Assembly: GCF_002975175.1 (NCBI RefSeq)
Contig: NZ_PCNZ01000009.1
Span: forward strand, 1 to 64,000
From: Bacillus sp. MYb209
GTDB lineage: Bacteria; Bacillota; Bacilli; Bacillales; Bacillaceae_G
DNA length: 64,000 nt
Reading direction: 5' to 3'
In this document: positions 45,088 through 54,618 of the stretch, one piece after another
How the letters are laid out: the number at the start of each line of letters is the position of its first letter
Numbering within the stretch: position 1 is the stretch's first letter
Notes under the pieces: generated by a model
The model's database searches: none
Seen by the model: the letters and a program-made list of their open reading frames with translations, nothing else
Told to the model about the DNA's origin: nothing
Position numbers and translations under genes: made by a program

Positions 45088-46796
45088 TTAAAAGTCAGTT
45101 AATAACTTTTCTTTTAGTTCACCTACATCTAACGGTTTCGCATAATAAAAACCTTGTACAAAATCGCAACCCATTGATTTTAATAAACTTTCTTGTTCTA
45201 CTGTTTCTACCCCTTCAGCAACCACTAATAAATTTAAACTATGGGCAATTCCAATAACCGATTTTACAATCGTTCGCTCTGGCTGTGCGTGATCATAATG
45301 AAACTCACGAATAAAATTACGATCAATTTTCACAATATCAAGTGGTAGTTGTTTTAAATAATATAATGAGGAATACCCTGTTCCGAAATCGTCTAAAGCG
45401 ATTAAAATTCCCATACTTCTTAATTCTTGTAATGTAGCAATAATATAATCAAAATGACGTACAGCTATACTTTCTGTTATTTCTAATATTAAACGATTTG
45501 GTGGAAACCCTGTCCGCTTCAATATACTACGAACAGATAAAATAAATCGCTTTTGCATCAATTGTTGTATTGATAAATTAACAGATAATCTTAGTCCCTC
45601 TTGATACTCTGGCAAAGTTTTAAACAGTCGACATGACTTTTCTAGTACCCAGTCTCCTAGTTTTATAATAAGTCCACACTCTTCAGCTACAGGGATAAAT
45701 TCACTTGGTGAAATAGGACCTTCTTCTGTCTTACAGCGTACTAAAGCCTCAATACCAGTACATTTCTTTGTTTTCAAATCAATAATGGGTTGTAATGCCA
45801 CATTTAATTCTTCGTCACGAATTGCTTTTTGCAAAGCAAACTCTATTTTCATTCTACGGTTTATTTTCGCACGTAATTCATCTGTAAGGAAGCATGCCGC
45901 ATTTCTTCCGTGCTCTTTCGCACTATACATGGCTAAATCTGAATTTTTCAATAACCTTTCAACGTCTTTTCCATCTTGCGGATAGGAACAAAGTCCTAGA
46001 CTGGCTGAAATGTATACTTCATGACCTTCAAGCATAAATGGTGCTTGAAAGCATGACAACACAGATGTCGCTAATTGCCTCATCCCATCTTGTGTATGTT
46101 TTTTTGTTAATAGCACAAATTCATCTCCACCAAGCCTAGCCAGAACATCTTTATCTCCTAGTACGTAATGCAATCGTGAAGCGACTTCACTTAAAAGTAA
46201 ATCTCCTATCATATGACCTAACGTATCATTCACTAATTTAAAACGATCTAAATCAAAGTAAATCATGCCAAACTCTATTTTCTCTGCAATCATCTTATTT
46301 ACAGTCGTAATTAACTGCAAACGGTTTGGTAAACTTGTTAACGCATCATGATAAGCAAGTTCCCTATAACGACTTTCGCTTAATCGTAAGCTTTGTTCTG
46401 CTTCTTTCCTACTACTTATATCATTTCGAATTGCAATAAATTGATAGGGTTCTCCCTTTTCATTTAAAAATGGAACAATTGTTGTTTTAACCCAATAATA
46501 CGTACCATCTTTTGCTTGATTTCGAATTTCCCCCGTCCAGACTTTTCCACTCAAAATACGCTTCCATAGAATTTGAAAAATGCTTTCGGATGATATCTGG
46601 AATTTAAAATACGGTGATCTTTTCCTATTAACTCTTCTCTTTTATATTTTGAGATTTCACAAAATTTATCATTCACATATGTAATAAGACCATTTCGGTC
46701 TGTAATAGCAACAATTGAAGACTCATCTAATGCTAATTTTAAATCTTGCAATGAAGAGTCATATAATGCATGACCTCTTTGTTCTAGCATGCGCAC
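45088..46796 (-). pseudogene. PAS-GGDEF-EAL cyclic-di-GMP protein, frameshifted in the PAS domain
   Basis: Two adjacent frames make one gene. The 5' part (46551-46796, 81 codons) holds the PAS start, [22 protein letters not shown], and breaks after HPKAFFKF. The 3' part (45088-46554) continues with [16 protein letters not shown], a PAC segment, a GGDEF domain with intact RLGGDEF and an EAL domain with intact GIEALVRC and [10 protein letters not shown]. One extra base in the short A-run near 46571-46575 would restore [19 protein letters not shown]. The catalytic domains look intact, so the 3' part might still be translated from its own ATG. The intact form would make or degrade c-di-GMP. Confidence 0.8.
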
Positions 46797-47251
46797 CTCT
46801 CCTTGCTTCCTATCTGACTAAAACACAACTCGTTTCTCTTCATAGAAATAGAGATATCTCATTTTCTAACAATATGCCTTTGCATAAATCACAAATTTTT
46901 TCTAAGTAGGCCGATTAAAATAACATAATATTATTTATAAAAAAATGCAATATGGTGCTGTTTTAATTATAGTAGAGACTTTTCACTTCTCTGATTATCT
47001 GATCTTATTATACCGTATTCTCTTACATTTTTTAATTTATAAAGCTACAATTTAATCAATACTAGCCCCTGTTCCCTACTAATGCGACCTCACACCTAAT
47101 CTCTTTGCTTTCATGAAATATTAAAGTGTAAATCTAGATACCGACAACTAACGGAATAGAAATTAAAATTGTTATTTAATATTTTGAATTACAATAACTA
47201 AATATTAACATATTTTCACATTTATTTTGGAAATATTTTATAAATAAATAC
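46797..47251. other. 455-bp AT-rich intergenic region, no gene seen
   Basis: No ORF with a credible ribosome site was found on either strand. It holds a 10-bp palindrome GAGATATCTC near 46850 and TATGCCTTTGCATA at 46873-46886, whose spacing is wrong for a PlcR box. The promoter of the leftward PAS-GGDEF-EAL gene must lie at its left end. Confidence 0.5.
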
Positions 47252-47297
47252 ATTATTAACCTAAAAAAGAGGGTATCCTCTTTTTTAGGTTAATAAT
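47252..47297 (-). terminator. Very long terminator hairpin after the His/Gly-rich gene
   Basis: A perfect 21-bp stem (47252-47272 with 47277-47297) with a 4-nt loop overlaps the 3' end of the gene. T-rich sequence follows on the minus strand. Confidence 0.8.
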
Positions 47298-47613
47298 ACG
47301 GGTACGATGTTTGTTGATAAGCTGGGTATGGTACTGGGTACGGCGCTGGATAAGTTACCGGGTATGGTGCTGGATAATATCCCCCACCACTAGCTGCACC
47401 TGTTAATGCCCCAGCTGTAAGTCCTCCTACTACGCCCCCGGCAAAACTCCCTGGGAAAAATCCTCCGCCCCATGAGCCTCCACCCCACCCGCCACCATGA
47501 TGGTGGTGGTGATCATAATGATTATGTCCGCCATGATGATTGTGTCCACCATGATGATTGTGTCCACCGTGATGATTCCGATAATATCCTCCGTAATTTC
47601 CAGTATAGTTCAT
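47290..47613 (-). CDS. His/Gly/Tyr-rich low-complexity protein, unknown function
   Basis: A 107-residue protein with three blocks. Residues about 13-40 are HHGGHN repeats ending in a run of five His. A Gly-rich hydrophobic segment follows (GSFAGGVVGGLTAGALTGAASGGG), then a C-terminal YPAPYPVTYP-type repeat. There is no signal peptide. AAAGGAGAGG supports the start. Composition recalls spore-coat or exosporium proteins and metal-binding peptides, but I do not recognise the family. It is paired with a similar gene 39 bp upstream on the same strand. Confidence 0.75.
   Translation of the reverse strand: MNYTGNYGGYYRNHHGGHNHHGGHNHHGGHNHYDHHHHHGGGWGGGSWGGGFFPGSFAGGVVGGLTAGALTGAASGGGYYPAPYPVTYPAPYPVPYPAYQQTSYPYY
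47522..47577 (-). repeat. 18-bp tandem repeat coding HHGGHN
   Basis: About three near-identical 18-bp units encode the HHGGHN hexapeptide. Slippage could change copy number between strains. Confidence 0.7.
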
Positions 47614-47652
47614 TTTTCTTCCTCTCCTTTTAGCATATAGTTCTGCCTCTCT

Positions 47653-47883
47653 TTAATATGTGGAATAATAAGGATTCTGTTGATAATCCGCATAGTATGG
47701 ATAATCTGAATAATAAGGATAACCGTATCCACCATAACCAAATGCTGGACTGAGTAAAGCACCTGCTACAAATCCTGGAAAGAAACCTCCACCAAAAAAC
47801 GGCGACTGTCCAAAACCACCCTGGAAACCTCCATGACCAAAACCACCGCCATGACCAAATCCTCTAATTGGACGACCGTACAT
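47653..47883 (-). CDS. Gly/Tyr-rich low-complexity protein, unknown function
   Basis: A 76-residue protein beginning MYGRPIRGFGHGGGFGHGGF, then a hydrophobic GGGFFPGFVAGALLSPAFGYGG core and a Tyr/Pro/Asp-rich end (YPYYSDYPYYADYQQNPYY). Its architecture parallels the next gene, so they may be co-transcribed paralogues. The ATG at 47883 lies 9 nt after AAGGGG. A CATANNNTA motif (minus strand, 47922-47930) could be a sigma-K -10 box, which would fit a mother-cell coat role; this is speculative, as no clear -35 is visible. Confidence 0.7.
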   Translation of the reverse strand: MYGRPIRGFGHGGGFGHGGFQGGFGQSPFFGGGFFPGFVAGALLSPAFGYGGYGYPYYSDYPYYADYQQNPYYSTY

Positions 47884-48066
47884 TTTATTCATCCCCTTTT
47901 CTATATAAAAATGTAATAATATACTGTATGTAGGACAAATGCGGAAAGCATGGGGAAAATGTCTATATTTTGTAAAAAAAACAAAACACTTTATAATAAG
48001 AATGTCAGATTACACCTTTTATATAAGAAGTCTATATTTCAGAAAGATTAGAGGAATTTTATAGAA

Positions 48067-49596
48067 ATGAAGAAACCTATCGTTCAATTATTATTAATAT
48101 TTACAATCGTATCTATCGTTCTTTTCCTATTAAATACATCGGTTATTTCGTTATATACGTTTGTTGGTGCTCTATGGTCCATCACAATCGTAGGAATTTC
48201 ATTCGTTATTTTTATCGAAAATAGATCTCCCCAAAGTACCTTAGCGTGGTTTTTAGTATTAGCACTTCTTCCTGTTGTAGGTGTGCTTTTATACTCTATT
48301 TTCGGGCGTAGCCGTTGGAGAAGAAAAAAACATCTTCATCGCTCAGAAGAACAAAGAAAATTATTCCGTGAAATATTAGAAGGAAGACGACTAGAATTAT
48401 TACTTACAGTTCCATTACATGAGCGTTCTATACATTTAACAGAAGTAGTACAAAAATTTGGAGGCGGTCCTGCCGCAGATAGAACGACTACAAAACTTTT
48501 AACAAACGGAGATCAAACATTTTCAGAAATTCTGCAAGCTATTGAGCATGCAAAACACCATATACATATTCAATACTATATTTATAAAGCCGATGAGATT
48601 GGTACAAAAGTTCGAGATGCTTTAATAAAAAAGGCAAACTCGGGGGTTATTGTACGCTTCCTTTATGATGGACTCGGAAGTAACACGTTAAGAAGACGAT
48701 TTTTACAGCCTATGAAAGAAGCTGGAATTGAAATTGTGGAATTTGATCCTATTTTTTCAGCTTGGTTACTTGAAACAGTCAATTATCGTAACCATCGTAA
48801 AATTGTTATTGTAGATGGAGAAATTGGGTTTACTGGAGGACTCAACGTCGGTGACGAATATCTCGGCCGTTCAAAGAAATTTCCCGTTTGGCGTGATAGT
48901 CATTTAAAAATAGAAGGAAAAGCATTATATAAATTACAAGCAATCTTTCTAGAAGATTGGCTCTATGCCTCTAGTGGTTTAAGTAACTACTCTTGGGATC
49001 AATTTATGAATGTACAATACTTCCCTGGTAAAGAGGTCTCAAATGCAGAAGGTGCTGTTCAAATTGTAGCAAGTGGACCAAGCTCAGATGATAAAAGTAT
49101 TCGTAATACGTTACTAGCTGTTATGGGCTCTGCCAAAAAATCTATTTGGATCGCTACACCATACTTTATTCCAGATCAAGAAACTTTAACATTATTACGC
49201 TTAAGTGCAATATCTGGCATAGATGTACGTATTTTATATCCAGGTAAAAGTGATAGTATTATTAGTGATCAAGCATCTCAATCCTATTTTACTCCACTTT
49301 TAAAAGCTGGTGCTTCCATTTACAGTTATAAAGATGGTTTTATGCATGCGAAAATTGTACTCGTTGATGATAAGATCGCAACAATTGGAACAGCAAATAT
49401 GGATGTACGTAGCTTTGAATTAAATTATGAAATTATTAGTGTACTTTATGAATCAGAAACCGTTCATGATATTAAACATGATTTTGAAGAAGACTTTAAG
49501 CATTCCACTGAAATTAAATGGAACTCGTTCCAAAAAAGAAGTATCAAAAAACGAATATTAGAGTCTTTCATGCGACTCATTTCTCCTTTGCTATAA
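48067..49596 (+). CDS. cls: Cardiolipin synthase
   Basis: A 509-residue phospholipase-D-superfamily enzyme. Two N-terminal helices (about 8-26 and 34-50, plus 60-78) anchor it in the membrane, and two HKD motifs are present: H243, K245, D250 in NHRKIVIVDGEIGFTGG and H427, K429, D434 in MHAKIVLVDDKIATIGTANMD. It condenses two phosphatidylglycerols to cardiolipin and glycerol. The ATG is preceded by AGAGGAA at long spacing. B. cereus-group genomes usually have more than one such gene. Confidence 0.92.
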   Translation: MKKPIVQLLLIFTIVSIVLFLLNTSVISLYTFVGALWSITIVGISFVIFIENRSPQSTLAWFLVLALLPVVGVLLYSIFGRSRWRRKKHLHRSEEQRKLFREILEGRRLELLLTVPLHERSIHLTEVVQKFGGGPAADRTTTKLLTNGDQTFSEILQAIEHAKHHIHIQYYIYKADEIGTKVRDALIKKANSGVIVRFLYDGLGSNTLRRRFLQPMKEAGIEIVEFDPIFSAWLLETVNYRNHRKIVIVDGEIGFTGGLNVGDEYLGRSKKFPVWRDSHLKIEGKALYKLQAIFLEDWLYASSGLSNYSWDQFMNVQYFPGKEVSNAEGAVQIVASGPSSDDKSIRNTLLAVMGSAKKSIWIATPYFIPDQETLTLLRLSAISGIDVRILYPGKSDSIISDQASQSYFTPLLKAGASIYSYKDGFMHAKIVLVDDKIATIGTANMDVRSFELNYEIISVLYESETVHDIKHDFEEDFKHSTEIKWNSFQKRSIKKRILESFMRLISPLL

Positions 49597-49626
49597 GCAA
49601 TCAATATAATATTGATTGCTTTTTCT
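49595..49626 (+). terminator. Terminator of cls
   Basis: A 12-bp stem (49595-49606 with 49610-49621) with a TAA loop and T-run. Confidence 0.88.
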
Positions 49627-49723
49627 TTTACATTTCCCCTCTCTCCTTTTCTTTGCATACCATATTAAAACAAGTTATCATAAGATGTATTACTTTATGA
49701 AAATAATGTTAGGTGGGAAATAC

Positions 49724-50617
49724 ATGTTAGAACAATTTCATATACATGCTGATTTAAAGCAACAGCTCTCAGCCATTCACGAAAAGAATAAACAAGAAGC
49801 TGGCGAAAATGCACATTTGATTGGAAAGAAAATATATAAAGCATCTGATAATAGCATTATTGAAGATGCCATTACAGCACTTTTACTTGGTAAAAATATT
49901 CTATTAAAAGGGCCAACTGGTAGTGGTAAAACAGTACTAGCGGAAACTCTTTCTTCTTTATTCCAAAAACCAATGCATAGCATTAACTGTTCTGTCGACT
50001 TAGATGTAGAAGGTATTTTAGGATACAACACATTACAAACAAAAGATGGTGCATCTGAAGTTACATTCGTTAACGGTCCTCTTATGAAGGCAATGAAGAA
50101 CGGTCACTTCTTATATATTGATGAAATCAATATGGCAAAACCTGAAACATTACCACTTCTTCATGGTGCTTTAGATTATCGTAAAATGATTACAAACCCA
50201 TTTACACAAGAAGTTGTATACGGTGATGAGGAATATCGAGTAATTGCTGCGATTAACGAAGGTTATGTTGGGACAAGTGAACTAAACGAAGCATTAAAAA
50301 ACCGCTTTGTTATTATTGAAGTTCCTTACATTCAAGGTGATACATTAAAAGAGCTATTACTATCTGAATCAAAATTAAATGATGTTGCAACAATTGAAAA
50401 GTTCGTTGCATTCGCAAGCGATCTTATGCCTTTAGCTCGTGATGGACGCGTAAGTGAAGAAGCGGCTAGTATTCGTGGCATTATCGATGCATGTGATTTA
50501 GGCGTATATATTCCTGTTATGCGTGCAATTGAACGTAGCATTATCGCAAAATTAAACGATGAAACAGAACAAATGACTGTCCGTGAATTAGCAGAAAGTT
50601 ATTTCTTTGAGGGATAA
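49724..50617 (+). CDS. MoxR/NorQ-type AAA+ ATPase
   Basis: A 297-residue AAA_5-type ATPase with Walker A GPTGSGKT at 63-70, Walker B HFLYIDEINMAKPETLP near 122-138 and an arginine-finger-like NEALKNRFVIIEVPY. MoxR proteins act as chaperones that insert cofactors or mature complexes together with VWA partners. The next gene, 3 bp later, is such a partner; the pair matches B. subtilis yojN-yojO. The start at 49724 follows AGGTGGG; the frame is open 36 codons upstream without support. Confidence 0.87.
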   Translation: MLEQFHIHADLKQQLSAIHEKNKQEAGENAHLIGKKIYKASDNSIIEDAITALLLGKNILLKGPTGSGKTVLAETLSSLFQKPMHSINCSVDLDVEGILGYNTLQTKDGASEVTFVNGPLMKAMKNGHFLYIDEINMAKPETLPLLHGALDYRKMITNPFTQEVVYGDEEYRVIAAINEGYVGTSELNEALKNRFVIIEVPYIQGDTLKELLLSESKLNDVATIEKFVAFASDLMPLARDGRVSEEAASIRGIIDACDLGVYIPVMRAIERSIIAKLNDETEQMTVRELAESYFFEG

Positions 50618-50620
50618 TTC

Positions 50621-52504
50621 ATGAGACAAATTTTTAGTGACAAAAAAATTGATGCGTCGCTGTTTCTACAAATGGAAAACTTAATGTATGCTCTTCTAAA
50701 AGAAGACGATGCCTATCTTGAGTATGGCTATAAAGCATACTACGACGAAATTGAAAAAAAGGTTGTCATTAGTCACTTTTGGGATGATCGAAAAGAAGAG
50801 GATACAGTAATCGGATTAAAAAGCGAAGTGTTCTTAAAGGCACTTGGTAATAAACATTACTCGGACATGACTTTAATTCGTTCTTATGCGATTGAATTAC
50901 AAGAATCGCCTCTAAAAAAGTTTTTAACACAATTATTTGTTCTATTAGAAGATTTACGTGTTGAGGAAATCGTCAAAAATTTACGACCTGGCACAAAACA
51001 TATTTTTAAACGCCGAAAAGAAATGTACCGCAATTACTTTGGCTCACAAAATGAAATAAATCGTGTTCGTAACTATCACGGTGACCGTCTATTTTGTCTA
51101 TGCTATCTTTCATTAACGAGTGATAAATATGAAATGTTTAATAATGAATATTTCGAGCAAATTGAAGCAATTTTGCATGAAACATTCCAAGCTCGTAATA
51201 CGGAAGATATTATGTATATCGTTGAGAAAATTCGCTATCGCTTAGAAGGACTTCTTGAAAGTGATATGCTTAATAATTATTTCGGACATGCCCCGCTTTA
51301 TTTATCTGTTATTGCAGATGAGAAAGACAGTCGCGCTGAAAAATTAGCAAATGATGATACGCAACTCATAGATGACGATGATAACAAAAACAAAATGGAT
51401 GAAAGCTTCTCGACATGGCACCGTGAAAATAAAAACAATGAAAACGAGAACTTTTTACGCTTTGAATTAGAAAGCGGAACAAAAACAAATATGATGGGTG
51501 ATACTGCTCGTGAATCAGAAGATGGTGACCAAGCACTTGGTTCTGTACAAGGTACTTCCCAAAAAAGTACACAATCTAACTTTGATGGTACTGATACAGA
51601 GGAAGCAAGAGCGTCTCATGCTTCTAGCCAAAACGACGGTGCATACGGCAAGTATAATGTGGGAGCTTCTCATACATTTAAAGAAGCTCGCAAATCAAAT
51701 CCTGATGAGAAAAAAGATTACCAAGCTATCAAATCAGTCGTTAATAAAGATGTAAAAGAATTAAAGAAAATTATCGAAAAAACAATTGAAAACAAAACGA
51801 ATGCAAACAGTGATAAATATTACGGAAGACTTCGTAAGAAATTCCTTCGTATTTATACAGAAAAGCAGCCGCGTATGTTTTATAAAAAAGGACAAGAATC
51901 ACAAGAATTAGACGTTGCATTCCAACTATTAGTGGACTGCTCTGGTTCTATGTATAACAAAATGGAAGAAACGAAGAAGAGTGTGGTCCTATTCCATGAA
52001 GCTTTAAAATCTTTAAAAATCCCGCACGCTATTAGCGGATTTTGGGAAGATGCTTCTAGTGCTAAACCTGAAGATAAACCGAACGTTATCCATGAAGTTG
52101 TGACGTATAAAAACTCAACGTTACCAAACGTCGGTCCAGAAATTATGCAACTTCGCGAAGAAGAAGATAACCGCGACGGGTATATTATTCGTATCGTTTC
52201 TGAAAAGCTTGCGAAAAGACCAGAAAAACATAAATTCTTACTTGTCTTTACAGACGGTGAACCTTCTGCACTAGACTATCAACAAGACGGAATTTTAGAT
52301 ACGCACGAAGCTGTGAAACTTGCTCGTAAAAGTGGTATGGAAGTAATCGGTATCTTTATCGAAGAAGGCGAAGCGAAAGAAGCGACTTATCAACTAATGA
52401 AAAACATTTATAACCATCACTTCTTAGTTGCAAATCATGCTGAAGATTTACGCCTGAAGATTAAACCATTGCTGAAGAAACTATTACTGAAGACGATTGA
52501 ATAG
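50621..52504 (+). CDS. VWA-domain protein, NorD/CobT-like partner of MoxR
   Basis: A 627-residue cytoplasmic protein. The N-terminal half is helical and charged, the middle (about 240-380) is acidic, low-complexity and probably disordered, and the C-terminal von Willebrand A domain has the MIDAS motif DCSGSM beginning at D439 with TDGEPSALD further on. It pairs with the preceding ATPase, with which it likely forms a metal- or complex-maturation machine. The client protein is unknown; no nitric-oxide reductase genes are nearby. Confidence 0.85.
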   Translation: MRQIFSDKKIDASLFLQMENLMYALLKEDDAYLEYGYKAYYDEIEKKVVISHFWDDRKEEDTVIGLKSEVFLKALGNKHYSDMTLIRSYAIELQESPLKKFLTQLFVLLEDLRVEEIVKNLRPGTKHIFKRRKEMYRNYFGSQNEINRVRNYHGDRLFCLCYLSLTSDKYEMFNNEYFEQIEAILHETFQARNTEDIMYIVEKIRYRLEGLLESDMLNNYFGHAPLYLSVIADEKDSRAEKLANDDTQLIDDDDNKNKMDESFSTWHRENKNNENENFLRFELESGTKTNMMGDTARESEDGDQALGSVQGTSQKSTQSNFDGTDTEEARASHASSQNDGAYGKYNVGASHTFKEARKSNPDEKKDYQAIKSVVNKDVKELKKIIEKTIENKTNANSDKYYGRLRKKFLRIYTEKQPRMFYKKGQESQELDVAFQLLVDCSGSMYNKMEETKKSVVLFHEALKSLKIPHAISGFWEDASSAKPEDKPNVIHEVVTYKNSTLPNVGPEIMQLREEEDNRDGYIIRIVSEKLAKRPEKHKFLLVFTDGEPSALDYQQDGILDTHEAVKLARKSGMEVIGIFIEEGEAKEATYQLMKNIYNHHFLVANHAEDLRLKIKPLLKKLLLKTIE

Positions 52505-52534
52505 AAAAACAGGAGCCACGAGGCTCCTGTTTTT
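52505..52534. terminator. Bidirectional terminator between VWA and NUDIX genes
   Basis: A perfect 13-bp stem (52505-52517 with 52522-52534) with an ACGA loop, between convergent genes. Confidence 0.92.
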
Positions 52535-52544
52535 CTTCGTTAAC

Positions 52545-52967
52545 TTACTTTGTTTCTGGTTGAAACTTGTATGGAATGGCTACTTCTAACAATGATTCAA
52601 ATCCTCCATCGTAGAATGGGAATCGTTCATTTGCAATTTTTTTATCTACCCATTCAATTGCGGAAATTTCGCCTTCATCTTCTGCATATAGCTCGCCCGT
52701 TAACACTTTCGCTCGAAATGTAAAAAGTAGTGCATGGTGTCCTTTCTTCTCAAAAAACTTCTCATTTATTGCGACAAGTCCACTGAGTGCAGCAGTCAAT
52801 CCTGTCTCTTCTTTCACTTCTCTTACTAGTGCTTGCTCTAATGTTTCTTCTTTTTCAACAGCCCCGCCCGGTAGCGACCAAACGTTTTGCTCTACATTAT
52901 GTACCATTAATATTTTATCTTTTTCGCTATCGTATATTAGTGCATATACAACATCAACTCTTTGCAT
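52545..52967 (-). CDS. NUDIX hydrolase
   Basis: A 140-residue MutT-like hydrolase. The NUDIX box is complete, GGAVEKEETLEQALVREVKE then ETGL, at about 35-58, matching GX5EX7REUXEEXGU. Its nucleoside-diphosphate-type substrate is unknown. The ATG at 52967 follows AAGGAG; six upstream in-frame codons are unsupported. It overlaps the preceding phosphoribosyltransferase gene by 14 bp, so the two are coupled. Confidence 0.88.
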   Translation of the reverse strand: MQRVDVVYALIYDSEKDKILMVHNVEQNVWSLPGGAVEKEETLEQALVREVKEETGLTAALSGLVAINEKFFEKKGHHALLFTFRAKVLTGELYAEDEGEISAIEWVDKKIANERFPFYDGGFESLLEVAIPYKFQPETK

Positions 52968-53496
52968 GTTGCTTTTCTCCTTCAATTAACTCATCCATTG
53001 TAAATAAAGAATGTAATTGTAATCCATCTTGTAATAAGTTTTCTCTGCCTTCTTTTGTACGCTCAATGACACCTAGAACATGGTTCACATTCGCTCCTAA
53101 TTCTCTTAAATCTTTCGCGCTTAATAATATTTGACCGCCCGTCGTAATGACATCTTCTACGACACAAACATTTTTCCCAGCAATATCAACACCCTCTGCT
53201 AACTTACATGTTCCATATTTCTTCGCTTCTTTTCTTACAAATACAACTGGAATCCCTGTTTGTAAAGATAATGCTGTTGCTACTGGAATTCCTCCCATCT
53301 CCAAACCTGCTAGCACTTCTGCTCCAGGAGGAATAAGCTCTTTCAATTGTTTGGCGATTTCTAATAATAGTACTGGATTCGATTCGAATAAGTACTTATC
53401 CAAGTATTGATTTGATACTTGTCCTGAGCGAAGCTTGAATGTTCCCGTTAAACGCGACGTATTGTAAATTTCCTTTGCTAATTCCCATTTCTCCAT
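52954..53496 (-). CDS. PyrE-like (orotate) phosphoribosyltransferase
   Basis: A 180-residue type I phosphoribosyltransferase. The PRPP-binding motif VVEDVITTGGQ is at about 112-122 and FKLRSGQVSNQYLDKY near 20-34 is the OPRT N-terminal hood. It lies outside any pyr operon and is coupled to a NUDIX gene, so it may be a salvage paralogue rather than the biosynthetic PyrE. The ATG at 53496 follows GGGGAGA. Confidence 0.82.
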   Translation of the reverse strand: MEKWELAKEIYNTSRLTGTFKLRSGQVSNQYLDKYLFESNPVLLLEIAKQLKELIPPGAEVLAGLEMGGIPVATALSLQTGIPVVFVRKEAKKYGTCKLAEGVDIAGKNVCVVEDVITTGGQILLSAKDLRELGANVNHVLGVIERTKEGRENLLQDGLQLHSLFTMDELIEGEKQHAKS

Positions 53497-53572
53497 TGTA
53501 TCTCTCCCCTTTATGCACAAATTAATTCATTTTATCACGCTTGTAATTATTTGTATATTCTTAAAAATACAA

Positions 53573-53604
53573 ATAAAAGAGCCAATTCCTAAGAATCGGC
53601 TCTT
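53573..53604 (-). terminator. Terminator of kbl-tdh
   Basis: A 12-bp stem with one wobble (53577-53588 with 53593-53604) and a minus-strand T-run. Confidence 0.85.
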
Positions 53605-53608
53605 CCTA

Positions 53609-54574
53609 TTAATTCATCACTAACTCAGCTGCAAGCTTTTTTTTTAACTTAGCAAGCATGTCAGTTGTCATTTTGTTTAAATCATATTCTGCTTTAAAGC
53701 CCCACTCTTTCATTGCTGCTGTTGCATCAATAGAGTTTGGCCAGCTATCAGCGATTGTTTGACGAGCTGGATCTACAGCGTAATCCATTGTAAAGTTCGG
53801 AATGTGTTTACGAATTGACGCTGCAATTTGCTCTGGCTCAAAGCTCATTGCTGTAATGTTAAACGCATTTCTATGCACAAGTTTACTTGGATCAGCTTCC
53901 ATTAATGAGATGATCGCTTGTAAAGCATCAGGCATATACATCATATCCATGTATGTTCCTTCTGCAATGTATGAGGTGTATGCGCCTTTTTTAATCGCCT
54001 CATAATAAATTTCAACTGCATAGTCAGTTGTTCCGCCTCCTGGAGGAGCTACGTAAGAAATTAAGCCTGGGAAACGTACGCCGCGCGTATCAACGCCAAA
54101 CTTTTGATGATAATAATCACATAGTAATTCTCCTGCTACTTTGTTTACCCCATACATCGTAGTAGGACGCTGGATTGTATCTTGTGGTGTATTATCTTTT
54201 GGAGTTGATGGACCAAATGCACCGATAGAACTTGGCGTGAAAAACTTACAGTTTAATTCACGTGCTGCTTCTAATGCATTTACAAGTCCGCCCATGTTTA
54301 AATTCCAAGCAAATAACGGATTTTTTTCTGCAGTTGCTGAAAGTAAAGCCGCTAAATGAATAATTGTATCTACTTCATTACGCTTTGCAATATCATGTAA
54401 TTTTTGTCCATCCGTTACATCTAACGTTTCAAATGGACCAGACGTTACTACTTCACTATCTGTTTCACGAATATCTGTGGCAATAACGTTTGATGCACCG
54501 TATACATCACGAAGTTTCATTACTAGTTCAGAACCAATTTGCCCTAAAGAACCGGTTACTAGAATTTTTTTCAT
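53609..54574 (-). CDS. tdh: L-threonine 3-dehydrogenase, SDR (epimerase-like) type
   Basis: A 321-residue extended short-chain dehydrogenase. The NAD motif GSLGQIG is at 8-14 and the catalytic pair is Y141 and K145 in [10 protein letters not shown]. It oxidises L-threonine to 2-amino-3-ketobutyrate, which the adjacent Kbl cleaves. This SDR form replaces the zinc-dependent Tdh of E. coli. The ATG at 54574 follows GAGGAG; a GTG three codons earlier is less well spaced. It is the second gene of the kbl-tdh unit. Confidence 0.9.
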   Translation of the reverse strand: MKKILVTGSLGQIGSELVMKLRDVYGASNVIATDIRETDSEVVTSGPFETLDVTDGQKLHDIAKRNEVDTIIHLAALLSATAEKNPLFAWNLNMGGLVNALEAARELNCKFFTPSSIGAFGPSTPKDNTPQDTIQRPTTMYGVNKVAGELLCDYYHQKFGVDTRGVRFPGLISYVAPPGGGTTDYAVEIYYEAIKKGAYTSYIAEGTYMDMMYMPDALQAIISLMEADPSKLVHRNAFNITAMSFEPEQIAASIRKHIPNFTMDYAVDPARQTIADSWPNSIDATAAMKEWGFKAEYDLNKMTTDMLAKLKKKLAAELVMN

Positions 54575-54618
54575 TTTTCCCACTCCTCATTTGCAAGCTA
54601 TTCACAAGATGTCGTTAA

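Noticed and set aside
46873-46886. TATGCCTTTGCATA as a PlcR box
   Set aside because: The half-sites are 14 bp overall instead of 16, so spacing is wrong, and no exported protein gene follows.
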